Below, one piece after another: positions 11,216-23,293 of a DNA stretch of 64,000 nucleotides; within the stretch, counting starts at the first letter, position 1, and each line of letters begins with the position of its first letter. The DNA comes from Paulownia fortunei (taxonomy: Eukaryota; Streptophyta; Magnoliopsida; Lamiales; Paulowniaceae). The DNA is taken from contig CM033124.1 of NCBI GenBank assembly GCA_019321725.1, forward strand, positions 7,440,001 through 7,504,000, written 5' to 3'. The notes below the pieces were generated by a model, which had not been told where the DNA came from, searched no databases, and saw only the letters and a program-made list of their open reading frames with translations. The translations under genes and the position numbers were made by a program.

Positions 11216-12925
11216 TGAATATCTTATTGTGTGAAGAAAAACAAACAGTGAAAGAGAGAGAAAAGGGGAGATGAATTTTGGTTGTCCAAAAATTATCAAA
11301 ATTCGTCCATTCTCAATCCTAATCCCATTAGGTTTTGTCCCCTTTCCAAGCTTATCTCTACCACTTTCCTTCTTATCTTATCCATTTCCATCAAATAGGT
11401 GTCTTTAGTTTCTTTCCAAATAAGACTTAAGTCTTAGTTGGTTTTCATCTCAAACATGGAGTCTTTAATTCTCCAATTAAAGACTCTAAATGTGTTTATT
11501 CTATGAGCCCATTAACTGCAGGCTTGGACCTTAATTGATTTCCATCAACTAATTTAAGCCCAACTTACTTAATTGATCCAATCAACCAATTAATTGATTT
11601 CACATGGCCACCTCATTAAATTAAAATAATTTCATTCTTTGAATAGGTTAAATTAATTTAACCCTTAAGTTAATTTAAAGCCCATTAATTCATTGATTCA
11701 ATCAATTAACTAATTTACTCCCAAAGAGCCCCTAATCTTTGTTAGGTCTAACTAAATAATCATATTATTTAATTGAATGAATAAATTTAACTCCATAAAT
11801 TAATTCTAGCTCAAGTTAATTAATCTCCATTAATTAATGGAATCCAACTACTTAGATTATATTTTAGATAGAAGTGGACCATGCTAATTTGTGTGTGACC
11901 CATTAAGTTCGCAACTAAACTAGCAGTGAGTTTGGTACTCTTGCAACTTAGTGAATAAATATTATTTCAATTAATAAATCCAATTAATTAATTTGTCTTG
12001 AAATTAACACTTTAATTCCAAGAACTACACCTGGCAGTGCATCTTGACCACCTAGTCTTAGGTGAATTAGTAAGCGAATCAATTTATGTTATAAGTACCA
12101 TACAAGTCTAGTCCTTTTATCAACTAATCTTCTGATCAAGTCTAGGGTATAGATTATTAGTTGAAACCTTAATTGACTTAATAACTATAACCCCATTTAT
12201 TGTCATATTAAATCATAATGAATCATTAAAAAATCCCTCGTCTAATAGTCATCCTGCTTTAGCCAAAAACCTCTAAGTGAAGGACTATGGTGTGCATAGG
12301 AGATTCAACTATATTATCAGATAGGTGATGAATCCTTTATTAGCCACTCATTAACTATCATACACAAATATCATACACCTAATGTACACCCCTTATGATT
12401 GTCAGGCAATCGAAAAATACAACAAAGTGTATGATATCATGCACAAGGCTACCATGTTACCTCAAGTCAAAAGACTAATTCATGCATTATCGTATTTAGA
12501 AAATTATCATTCAAAGAGCAATGTTTTCAATTGAGGATTTCCCATGGGCCTATTTGGTGTACTCATTCCCTAACGAGCACCCACACATGTGTACTAGCAT
12601 CACCATGTCAAGCCTATGGAATGAGATTTTCTCATTTCAAGCATGCATCATGTTCATGAGCCTTTATGGGCTTATCGATATCCCATCTCAATGAATCCTC
12701 AACTCAGAATTATTTTAAGGCCGAAGCTACAAAGATATATTCCATAATTTCCATCATATGCACAATCATCCCGATAGTTGTGTATGGTCCAGGGATTCTA
12801 TACAATTGCTTAAATGCAATTAAAGATAAAGAATTGTCATTTTCTTAATATACTTAAAATAACATTGTCTATTCGTTAGAGTATAGTAGCGACAATTAAT
12901 TGGCACACCAGATACTACTCTAATA
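11216..12925 (-). repeat. 3' LTR of copia C1
   Basis: The LTR start (TATTAGAGTAGTATC) at 12925 is followed by a polypurine tract (12926-12942) and copia pol. It is a relative of the A family, sharing the stretch around ctcattccctaacgagcaccc near 12560 and the AT-rich middle. The left edge touches LTR A2 base to base at 11215/11216, so the true end cannot be defined. A matching C-type LTR lies at 25321-26598. Confidence 0.75.
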
Positions 12926-13323
12926 ATCTTCCACTTACCTTCGAGCTAATTACCTAATATCATAAGCCCATTTTCTAAAGATGTCCTTCAAATACTATTT
13001 ACCCTAGGGTTCTACTTAGTGGATATACTATGCTTTCTGTCGAAGCAACTCTTTCCACTATTAAGTCACTTCTACCAATGATCATTAGGATCAAAATGGT
13101 ATCACCTCATTATGTGCTTGGATCAAGATGAGATCTTGGCTCTTGTTCTTGCGTAATCGCCTCTTGTTATCATACTAGACAAGTACTAGATCAATAGATA
13201 GAACTACTTTAAACCATTTGGAAAAAGTTCCTCATCCAAACTCCTTCATTCGCTGCATCCCATACAATAATGTATTCAGCCTTGGTGGTAGAATCTACAA
13301 TCATCTCATGCTTGGAATTCTTT
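12926..13323 (-). pseudogene. copia C1 RNase H end, first piece
   Basis: This matches the C-terminal RNase H region of copia A (4040-4400) and of C2 (26599-26960), with frameshifts. It is cut at 13323 by a solo LTR and continues at 15500. The uninterrupted homologue near 26941-26990 shows where the insertion fell. Confidence 0.7.
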
Positions 13324-15499
13324 TGTAATGCCCAATTCTCTCCTACATAGCCAATAATAAGCATATTGCATAAATATGCATCTAATCAATGTGCATTATC
13401 GAATTATGGCATACAAATAGCATGATTGCACGAACATGAATAATTGTTACTATATGCTCCAGTTATGCTTTAACATGCATTAGTACATGAAATATGAGAT
13501 CAAATTTTTGTTTTTTTATTAACACATTACTTAAGTGACTTTTTGTAGTGAAAAGCTTGGTATCTCGATTAAGAAAGATTAATGTGTTGAATGATCATGA
13601 AATGAATTATTCGTATTGCTTCATACTTGTTACATTCTAAAGTGATTATTTACCTAAATATTTTTTTAAATATATTATATTTGGCTAAGAACTAAAAGTA
13701 TGCAAAATGGTGCAATTTGATTAGTCGATTGACTAGGTTGCATAAAATCATTCTAAACCATGTTACACTTGATTATAACACCAAAGAATTAATTTTTGTC
13801 ATCTTCCTAGCCATAAATGTGGCTTTTGGCATGAGAAGATACCAAACATGATGCAACCAATCATTACCCTTCATTTACATCTCTTTGAAATGTCAAAGAA
13901 ATTATTTTAGCCATATTTTCTGGTGGAAGCTCCTAAAAAATGACCAACCCTTCTTCTCCAAGTTTTTCCCAAATTTCTACACTCTCATACTCACAAAAAT
14001 TGAATTCAATCCATAGGAATCTATAAAACACAAACTAGAACAAGTTTCTACCTTTGTTAAGCTTGAAAACCATTGATTTTGGAGTTTAATTCCAACCTAA
14101 TCAAGGTATATTCTTTTTCAATGTTTCTTATGATGAATTTGTGGTATATTAGATGGTTACATTGTTTTAGTATCTTTTTGTATGATTGAAAACTTAATTG
14201 GGTTACACTTGAAGTCAAAACCAAGCTAGTTAAGTTAGTTTCTAGAAAAATTGATAGCCTTATGAAATATGCCTAATTTATTTGTTTCTATTGATCTTGT
14301 AATGCTTATATTGTAATTAGAAGTGCCTATGAATGATTGTGAACAATAGCAATTAGTTTGTTTAATTGAAGGTTACAATCAATTTAAGTTAGAACCGAGT
14401 TTACTCAGGTTATTTTGAATTGTGTTCAAGTTTTGGGGGCTGCCCTAATTTTTTTGGTTGGATTATTAGTTATTTAATGGTTTCCATAATGTTTAATATC
14501 TTGAATTAGTATTAAATTATGGAGTATGCATTATTTTTGAGGTCATGTAATTGATATGAAATTATTTACAAAAGATTGAAAAGTGTATGTGATTTTAATT
14601 AGAATAGATTATGTGATTTATTAAAAAGATATTGAAAGGTACATGATTTGATTATAGTAGGCCTTTAACACATCATATCTTCCAAAGAGATTGACCTTTT
14701 CACTTAGCACAAAGTGGGTTTGAAGTAAGTTGAAACTTTCATTTGTTGTATCACAAGAATCATATAATGTTGTTCATGCTTTAATATGATTGTCAGTATT
14801 TGCTAAATGATATAATGTTTGATGCATACATGGTTCATGAAGCATAATACTACATTAAGTATACAATGAGGTTTTTGAAAAAAAAGTATGGTACTTGATT
14901 AATGGTCAAGTAGGCAAGGGACGGGGGAGGGATTGACAGACCCAACAAATGGTGGCAAATACATGAGGTTAAAAAATTGATATAGGAAAGCCACAATGAA
15001 TGAGTTAGATTACGGCAAATACCTGAGGTTGAAAGATCAAGTATGGAAACCCCGTATTATTTCTCTTATTAACCAATACATGTACGCTATTTTTTACTGC
15101 ATCAGTTTCATGTTACTGAGCCTTTAACTTATTAGATTCATATGATGCAGGTGGAAATATACAGATTTAGAGGTTGACTTAGTCTTTAGAGCGGCCAGAC
15201 AGAGATTTGTTCATATGCCATATTTCGAGCTGTTTTGTAGTCTATTTTGAAAACTCTATTTTATTTTTAAATAAGTCGCTCTGTTATGGTTTTGTAAACA
15301 GATGTACTCAGTTTTGATTTATATATATGGTATGTTTAAAATGAAATGAAACAACAAATGAATTCAAGTTCTTTTTCTTATAGCCAAAAATGGGGATTTT
15401 TATTAAAACCATAACTCTAGTATTGATGAAAAGTTAACATTTCTTAACTTAACTATATCAGTTTATTTAGGTTCTATAGTTAGGTTAAGGGGTGTTACA
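13324..15499 (+). repeat. solo LTR of gypsy family D
   Basis: The LTR runs from TGTAATGCCC to GGGGTGTTACA, so it has TG...CA ends. No internal region follows; copia C1 pol continues on the other side. The flanking pentamers tcttt and tcctt are near-identical, consistent with an old target duplication. The same LTR flanks element D (43639-45782 and 49064-51277). An imperfect tandem duplication of about 56 bases around ggcaaatac-tgaggtt lies at 14952-15058. Solo LTRs arise by recombination between the two LTRs of one element. Confidence 0.85.
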
Positions 15500-16500
15500 T
15501 CCTTCTAGCTAACAGCCACCATTTAGGATGACACACTTCTAGATATAGACTTCAAGTTATCTACTTTGAACTAAAAGCTAGGTGTAATATCCCAACTTTA
15601 GTTCTCTCTAATTGGACACCAAGAAGAAATCTTCACTGCTTCATAAGCACCTAAAAGATCTTCTCTACAACATTTAATGCTTTTCGCATAAAATAGACCG
15701 TTATATAAAATACGTGAGTCAATCTTTTCTCTTTTCTCCAGAAGCCTTTGGGGATACAAACTTTGAAAAATAAAAACTATGATAATCTCCTCTTAGATTC
15801 CTCCATGATAAATCCTTTTAGCATCTATGTACATGGATTTGGGATAGTCCAAGCATCATTTTAGATCTTTTTTAGATCTAAATCCCCAATGTCTATGATG
15901 CCTTTCCTAAATCCCTCGTGGAGAACTTAGTTAGATAACAAGTCTTAGTTTACCATAACATTCCTGCACCATCACTCTGAGTAAAATATCATCAACACAA
16001 TAAACTCTACTATGCTCCCGCTAACCTTCTTGTACACACTTGGTTCGTCCATATTCCTAAAGAAATCAAACCATTTGTTTAACTCAGCGAATTGATTGTT
16101 CCAACTCTAGGAAGTGCATTTCGATTCCATAAATGAACCTTATAATGCTTGCAAATCTTTTGCTTGCATCCTTTTCATATGAAGTTCTCAGGTTGCTAGA
16201 TCTTCTTTCTCAATACCCTTATTGAGATAGATGATCCTCATATCACCCATATCTTAGTAGTCCTAATATATAAATATGGCCAGTAAAATACTATTGGACT
16301 TCGGTATTGTCTGATAAAAGGATTTCTCAATAGTCAACACTTTGACTTTGATCATAAGCTTTTATTTCCAATTATGCCTTATAGGCCATCACCTTCCCAT
16401 GTACTCCAAGCTTCCACATGCAGACCTATTTACAGCCAATAGGTACAATACCCTGTGGTGGGTCTACCAAGGTCTATACTTTGTTGGAGTAAATGGAGTC
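15500..16500 (-). pseudogene. copia C1 reverse transcriptase, second piece
   Basis: This continues C1 pol after the solo LTR. The minus strand can be aligned with copia A RT throughout. The catalytic box reads CVDD at 15988-15999 (Tyr changed to Cys). Frames are broken many times and there is no long open stretch. Function is lost. Confidence 0.7.
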
Positions 16501-18565
16501 CATCTCATCTAGTATTTTGCCAATTTCCCAAATTGATGTTATGTATCATTTCTCTTAGGATGAATATCCTAAAAGAGATCCTTCCTGCCATTTTGCAGCA
16601 AGAGATCGTACCTCATGGGTGGTCTTGAGATCCTCTCAGATATCCTTGGATGTTTGTGTACTATAAGTTTAATAATTTGTTTATGTACTATTGCCTTGTG
16701 TAAGAGAATTCATGGATCTTGAATTTCTTCAAGCTCTATAATTACGCCATTTCTATCTAATATAATCTCTTTCTTCTCAAGAAGGTAGCATTCTTCAAAA
16801 CAAATACCTTTATTATTAAGAATCACATAAATAGTATCTATTGGATTCCATTGGATACCTCACAAATTTGCATAAGTTGGATCTTGCATTTGACCTCTCT
16901 CCCATTAACTGCTTTGCACAATAGGACCCCTCTTACCTTTGGTATGATGGTTTTTGTATGTCATATCCAATATGAAATTTTGGACATTGACTTAACTAAC
17001 ATTCTTAGATAATAAGAATCCCTTTGTTTCTCAGGTGTATCTGTATAAGAAAGGAGGGATTTAGTGAAACTCATCATGAATTCACTTTATGAAAATCCAA
17101 TCCTCCTTAGATAATCAAGAAACTTTGAGCTCAGGTGCTTACCACCTCCATTGAATTAAAACGTCTTTATACTTATCTCCTTTGTTTCTCCATTTCATGC
17201 CTAAAAGTCGTTGAACCTTTCAATGAATTTAGAATTGTATCTGTAAAGATACACATACCCATACCTCGATAACCGTTGGTAAAGAAAATGAAGTAGTGAT
17301 ACTTAGTGGCTCGCATACATCTGTAAGGATCAAATCTAATGGATTTGTTCTCCATTTGTTTAACAAATAGTGATTTGGTCATCTTTCCCTTAAAGCAAGA
17401 TTTATAGGTTAGCATGTTAAGATTGTCCTAAAGGTCAAGTATTCGTGCCACCATGTGAACTCTCTTCTAAGAGATACCTACTCTTACATTCCACAAGTAT
17501 ATAGAACTATGATTATCTAATTAAAGTCTATTTTACTAAATCATGTAACATGGAATTTTATAGTAGTATAAATTAATTGTCATTGCATGAACAACAAGAA
17601 CCATAGATTTCTATCCTTTGAATTTTCAATCAAACCTTTCTTCAAAATTTACAGAATTCCCACTCTTTAATGTTATCTCGCACAAAGGCAAATAATTAGT
17701 TCTACCCTTATTGCAAGTTGAGCTACGTAGATCATTCCTTCAGCTAATGAGGCAACATTTGCTTCAACTCCAAGCTTAAGGATTGTCTTTCCTCTTAGTC
17801 TCATTCTTCTTATAATTCCCTACAACTCCTAACAAAGATGGGATCATGTCTGGTATCCAGTACCCAAGAAGAATTATCAGCTAATGCTTGACTTCAATGA
17901 AATATTTGAATTAAAACCCTGTTTAACTTAATGTTTGGATTCAAACCCTCTCTAATTCAAGGCTCGAGTTAGAACCCCTTCTAACCTATTTGAGCAAGTC
18001 CATACTTGCATTTCCTCTTTCTATACCCCTTTCATATTGTAATAGTTGCACCTATCTTATCTAGATTAATCCTCTAGCCTAGCCCGATTCTATATTTTGT
18101 TTCTATTGAGAACTCTTTCTCACTCCTTCTCTTACACCTTTAGTCTTAGAATAGGTAGAACCAATAAACAAAATTAGGATTGGACAACTAGAATCTCTTT
18201 TAACTCTTTATAGAAGGTCCTTCTTCAACAATTGTAGAACATCCTCTACAACTTTTTGTAAAATGTGTAGTGGGAGGTGCTTCTATAAATTTTGTGGGAG
18301 TTGTTTCTACAACTATTGTAGAAACTCACTTTTTCACATGTTGTAAATCTTTTAGCTTTGAAAACTATTCTCAAGTTTCAAGAGCAATCCAGATAGATTA
18401 GAGCTAAATAATATCTATTGTTTGTCTAGAATAATTCAAGTGGATCTAAAAGTGATAACTATTATCCTAAGTGAGGTAGAAAACTAAACATTTTTTTGAT
18501 AATATATTCATTTATAATATGATCTTTAATTATAAATGTCTCCTACTATTTTATTCAAATCTCAT
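16500..18565 (-). pseudogene. copia C1 integrase, protease and gag remains
   Basis: An open stretch at 17173-17415 reads FKGKMTKSLFVKQMENKS and later IFFTNGYRGMGMCIF, recognisable as the integrase N-domain link and core but decayed. A protease-like SSWVLDTRHD occurs near 17846-17880, with DTG changed to DTR. The gag part (about 18000-18480) is shorter and more diverged than in copia A. The leader begins near 18480 and is cut at 18565 by gypsy I. Confidence 0.6.
18561..18565. other. target site duplication of gypsy I, left
   Basis: The pentamer ctcat is repeated exactly at 25105-25109, on the other side of the element. Confidence 0.85.
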
Positions 18566-20403
18566 TGATAAGTTGATTTTATACCAATAATTCATATATC
18601 TTTTGATTAACAATTAGTTTGTTTTCAAGTGTTTTTGTTACTTTTTATAAATCTAGTTTGAAATCTTGTAGGTAATGACAATAAGAGAAAAAAATGGAAA
18701 GAAATAAAAAACTTGGATGAAATGTTGAAGAATTCAAGTTGTGGTGCTATTAATGGTAGTTTTTGTATTTTAATCATAACTTTTGGCTCGAATTTCATAT
18801 AACCTTGATTCTTAATTCATTGGAAATCCACGAGATATATCTACAACTTCTATGTTTACAATAAAATCTAATTCGATCAATCTAAATGAGAACAACTGAG
18901 TTCAATAATCAGCACTGGGCTAAAATTATCTGGTATGACACATCATTAAATTCAAGGCATAACTCTCTCCACTAATGTCCTATTTAGTTGATTAAAGTTT
19001 CTATGGAAAGCCACGACCTAGATATACAATACATTAGAAGATAGAAAAATCTAATTTAGCATGGAAAGAGGTCAAAACATAGTTGAAATGGGCTAAATAG
19101 TGTTAAAGTGCTTAATGAAGGCATTTGAGGATACCAAAACAGAATACAAGGCACCTAAATGCCAAAATAGGGCGCTTAGGTGCCAGCCTGCAACCAAAAA
19201 GATGTTGATGCATTTTCTTTGTAACAAGTGGCAATAGATCATGAATTTTAGCATTTTTATGAGATATCCACATTAGATAAACCTATACATCATTACCCAT
19301 GTGATGCTCTAGTAGATACACTAAATTGGTGGAGAGAAAAAGGAGAAAAAACCAAGAAAAGGGGAATGATTTCAGGTTTTTTTTGAAGAAAAGTGGAATG
19401 ATTTCAGGTTTCTTTCGAAGAAAAGCGTAGAAAAGTAGAAGGATTTTAGGGTTTCTTTTGGAAGACTCTTGGGGAGAGAATCATTGGGGAGAAGTTTAAA
19501 AGGGAAAGATTAATATCAACCAAGATGGGGGGGGAGGATTGGTTCTTAGAAGCAAAGCCAGCCATTCTTAGAGAGAAGCAAGCCATTCTTGGAGACAAGA
19601 ACAACTTCAATCATTCCTTCGATTTCATAAATTGGTGAACAATTTTCACTTTCTTTCTTATTTATTTCTTGAAGTTGTATTCATCCATGGTGAACTAAAT
19701 ATTTTTTTCTAGAGGATGTTGTAACCTTATTTGATCCTACGTTTTGAATTCCAAATATTATTAGTTCAAGTTATTCATCTTGTTTGTGTTATCATGTTTA
19801 GTATTTCATCTTGATTAATTAATCACTAATTGAAATTTTTTGATGTATGAGATTCGGCACTCGAGAGAGAAAAGATTTATACATGATCATAGGGATAATA
19901 CAACTTAAGAATCATAGAGTTGAGAAGCTTACAAAAACTTTGAAGTTTTGAAGAAGAATTCATTAAACTTTTGTAGAGTTTTATTCTTGAATTTTTATAG
20001 AGATATCAAAATTCATGTTAGAACTTATGGTCAATTCGGCACTCGAGAGAGGGAATTAATAAGCTTAGGAATTCTTAACTTATATATGTTGTTGACTTGA
20101 ATTGGTATATTTTGGAAGGAAGAACATAGGTGAAAATTAGGTGAGTCATTCATCTAGAATATCTTGTTCATAAGGTGTTTGTTGTATTACTTCTAAGAAC
20201 TCCACTATTACCTTTACATTTTGTTATCTTACTTTACCTTGTCTCCCAATCATCATTCAATTTTCTAAATAAAATTAGGACTATTTGAACTACGATACTT
20301 AATGCAATTTTTTATTACAATCCTTGTAGGTACGATACTCAACTTACCGTTGTATTAAAACTTGACACCGCGCACTTAAGGTTTGCAAAATATTTTATGA
20401 ATA
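18566..20403 (+). repeat. 5' LTR of gypsy I
   Basis: It begins TGATAAGTTG and ends before the spacer to the primer site. It contains near-tandem units around aatgatttcaggtt (about 19365-19460), units around gccattcttggaga (about 19553-19605), and a duplicated motif cggcactcgagagag at 19855 and 20037. A diverged pair of ggcgcctaggcacc-like motifs lies at 19151-19184. Confidence 0.85.
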
Positions 20404-20409
20404 AGTTTT

Positions 20410-20427
20410 TGGCGCCGTTGTCGGGGA
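20410..20427 (+). other. primer binding site of gypsy I
   Basis: It reads tggcgccgttgtcgggga, one base from TGGCGCCGTTGCCGGGGA, the motif typical of Athila-type elements and usually assigned to tRNA-Asp. It lies six bases from the LTR end. Confidence 0.9.
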
Positions 20428-20738
20428 TTATTTTATCATAATTGCATTAATATTGTTATGACTTAATCTTGATTTTAGTCTAGATTGATTTTCTTTTTTT
20501 TTCTTCTTCATGTATTTTGATGTTGTCTTGCCTTGCATTGGGTTATATGTATCTGTATGCATAAGGCTAGGAGTCTTGAGGTGATGGCTACTAATAGCTA
20601 TCAATGGCCCTCCGAGAGGTCTTCCATTAAAAAGGTTGCCAGTGTTCTTGAGGTAGATCCGTTTACATAATTAGCTGCACAAATTTCTTTTTTTTTTACT
20701 AATTTGCAACTTGGACTTCTAATGAAGCTTCTCAACGA

Positions 20739-21235
20739 ATGAATTTCATGGCATCCACTTGCACTTCATTTATGGAAACCGAAGGTGAGAAAAAGGCATC
20801 ATTGGAGGAGTTGCTATGCACTTTTATTGGCGAAACAAGAGCCCGATTGAATAAGAATGAAGCAAAGATAGACAACATTGATACTCAATTAGAGCAGCTA
20901 GGAGCTTCAATGAAATCAATGAAGACTCAAATTGGACAACTTGCTACTTAAATTAATGCTAAAAAACATAATGAAAATTTTCCAAGTGATACGGAAATCA
21001 ATCCAAGGGAGCATTGCAAAGCTATCCAACTTCGAAGTGAAACCGAAATCAAGAGGCTAGAAATGAAGAGTTCACAAGTTGATGAGCCAATGGTAAGCAC
21101 TTCGAGTGAAAGTCCTATGAAGGAACCCCTAAAGTAAGAAGAAAGACAATCAAATGAACAAACAGAGGCTGAGAAGCTAAAATCTACTCCTAACTTTGAA
21201 ATAGCATTATGTGATCTAGATGCAAGCACTAATTT
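20739..21235 (+). pseudogene. gypsy I gag C-terminal fragment
   Basis: The open stretch 20739-20951 has a coiled-coil-like segment (LNKNEAKIDNIDTQLEQLG) ending in MKTQIGQLAT, typical of Athila gag. After a stop it continues NPREHCKAIQL and DEPMVSTSSE up to about 21190. The same residues are found in K on the minus strand at 33800-34181. The frame then reads ALCDLDAST, a relic of the protease site (DLGAS with Gly changed to Asp) joined directly to the gag tail. The gag N-terminus and most of the protease are deleted. Confidence 0.75.
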
Positions 21236-21301
21236 AATTTCATTATTTAATTTCAGAAAGCATGACTAGACAAAGCAAGGCCTACTAGGGTAACTCAAGA
21301 T

Positions 21302-21538
21302 ATGCTTAGGAATGGTGACCAATTCTTGTGCTCTACAGATTTTTTCATTTTTAATATGAAAAAAGATAAGTACATCTTCACCATGTTTGGAAAACCATTC
21401 GCAGTAATAGAGGATACACTTGTTAATATCCAAAAGTCCCTTGCAGCTACTCCGGATCATCCTCGCCTTGTCTATCCAGAAGGATCACCTACATCTTATA
21501 GCACACAAAGACATGGCATGATAAACACTTATTCTTAG
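21302..21538 (+). CDS. unrecognised ORF, 78 codons, in gypsy I
   Basis: I do not recognise this protein. It begins at an ATG after the gag/protease scrap and ends at a TAG near the position where pol would end in a full element. It has a hydrophobic start (FLCSTDFFIFNM), a middle KPFAVIEDTLVNIQKSL and a polar, Pro-containing end. It does not resemble RT, RNase H or integrase blocks, and I did not find it in K. It could be captured host sequence, an element-specific reading frame, or chance. Confidence 0.3.
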   Translation: MLRNGDQFLCSTDFFIFNMKKDKYIFTMFGKPFAVIEDTLVNIQKSLAATPDHPRLVYPEGSPTSYSTQRHGMINTYS

Positions 21539-21592
21539 ATCAAGGATGAGTAAAGAAGATAGTTAGGCTGACGACTACAAACCAAGCGCTTT

Positions 21593-21608
21593 TTGGGAGG
21601 CAACCCAA
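21593..21608 (+). other. conserved hairpin after pol
   Basis: The sequence ttgggaggcaacccaa can fold with a TTGGG/CCCAA stem and a six-base loop. The equivalent in K lies on the minus strand at 30441-30456 (one stem mismatch). It marks the pol/3' spacer border in this family; its role is unknown. Confidence 0.5.
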
Positions 21609-21609
21609 G

Positions 21610-23277
21610 TCCTTTGTTTTCTTTACTTTTGAATAATTTCTTAGTTAGTTTTTGAAGCATGTTCTATTTCTAGATTTAGGCATGATGAGATTTTCTTTGT
21701 TTAGCTATTTCATTACTTTAATTGCATTTTCACTTTTATGAATAATCCATATGCTTTCATGTTTTCTTTTCTTATGTAGATGGATGTCTCCTTGGTGATA
21801 TGTGTGGATCTCCCATGAACTTCAGTGTCATTTATTGGAAAGGGGAGTTTCTTATTTCCACCACTTATGCGCTTTAATTCTTTAAACATTGAGGACAATG
21901 TTAATTTTAAAGTTGGGGTTGAGATTTATATTTTGTGTATTTGAGCTTTATGTGAAAAATTGAGCTAATTTTTTTGATTTGAATTACCCATGTTGTGTGA
22001 TGAGAGTCCAAGAGCAAGCATGCTTTATTGACAAACTTAAGTAAGTTCATATTTTGTGATTGAATGAATAACTTAATTACTGATTTCCTATGATGATATC
22101 TAATTGATATTGTATAGAGTCTGGAGGAAAGAAAGATTGCTAGTCTTGGGACATGGTGATTCTTATATATAATTGATTCTTGTCATGAATGATGACGTTT
22201 CATTGAGCATGTTGTGTCAAAATCTTGTGAATTGCGTGCTACTTGATGTTAAATTTTGCTTCCAATAAGTTACATTAATCATTTTGTAGTGTTCCAAAAC
22301 TTGTTTGATTACTCTTTGAGGCAAAATTCTAGATAACTACAAACTTGAAAATGATTTAGGCCATCTTTGACTCGTTTGTGCCTTTCAGGCCTACAATGAA
22401 TACACTTTTATTCACTAGTTACCCCTTTGAGCTCTTTTAAAAGAATGGCATGTATAATGTATATGAATAACCACCATTCAACTTTATTTCTTGATGCTTA
22501 CTATACATACCCTTTATAGCCTGAAAAATCAATGATTATTCCTAAGAGAGTTTAAAGTATGATATTTTGTGCACAATCTTATCACGGGATCATATGCAGA
22601 CATATTGAGGGCACAAATGAAGGTATTTAGGGGTATGAGCAAGGAAAATATGCAAAAAAAAAAATGACAACTCAGGTTGATGAAAAGAAACAAGTTTGGG
22701 GGTTGTGAAAGCAAAAGAATAAGAAATAAACCTTTGGAATTCATGAAAAGAAGAAGAAAAAAAGTTATGAAAAAGAAAATAAAAGAAAAAAAATTTGGGA
22801 AAGAGATGAGAGTGAGATTCTATGTGCAACACTTTATGCTCTCTTACGTTGTTTATCCCTACCTTTCTTTGTAAGTCATTACCTAGGCTGTACGTTACAA
22901 GTTTATTGAAGTCCTTTTGATCCAAGTTTGCATGTGTCTATATTAGTGGAGAATTTGTATGAAAAGCAAGTCTATGGAACACCTAGAACTCATTTGCTTA
23001 GATCATGAGAAACATTGGTTGTAAAATTCATAACTAAAATGCATGCATGAAACTTGAGCTTGACACTTCACACACATACGTTTTGAATTCATGACTAGAT
23101 TAATGAAACACACATTTTGTAGTGTCATTTAACTAACCTTGTGACTAACCTTTGGATTCATGTGCAATAAAAATTGACGAGGCATTGGAATTGGATGATC
23201 AAGTTTAGTAATTCATGACCAAAGTATGAGCCTATGATTGTTTGATTTTGAGTTTTCCTTGAGGACGAGTAACAAGT
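21610..23277 (+). other. 3' spacer of gypsy I
   Basis: This 1.7-kb stretch lies between the hairpin and the polypurine tract and matches the K spacer (29142-30440). It contains purine-rich runs (about 22740-22800) that give meaningless Lys-rich reading frames. I see no gene in it. Confidence 0.6.
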
Positions 23278-23293
23278 AAAGATTGGGGGTATT
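23278..23293 (+). other. polypurine tract of gypsy I
   Basis: The run aaagattgggggtatt directly precedes the 3' LTR start TGATAAATTGG. The same tract, reverse complemented, precedes the K 3' LTR at 29122-29140. Confidence 0.85.

Noticed and set aside
22677..22874. Lys/Arg-rich ORF
   Set aside because: It is a translation of purine-rich runs in the gypsy I spacer.
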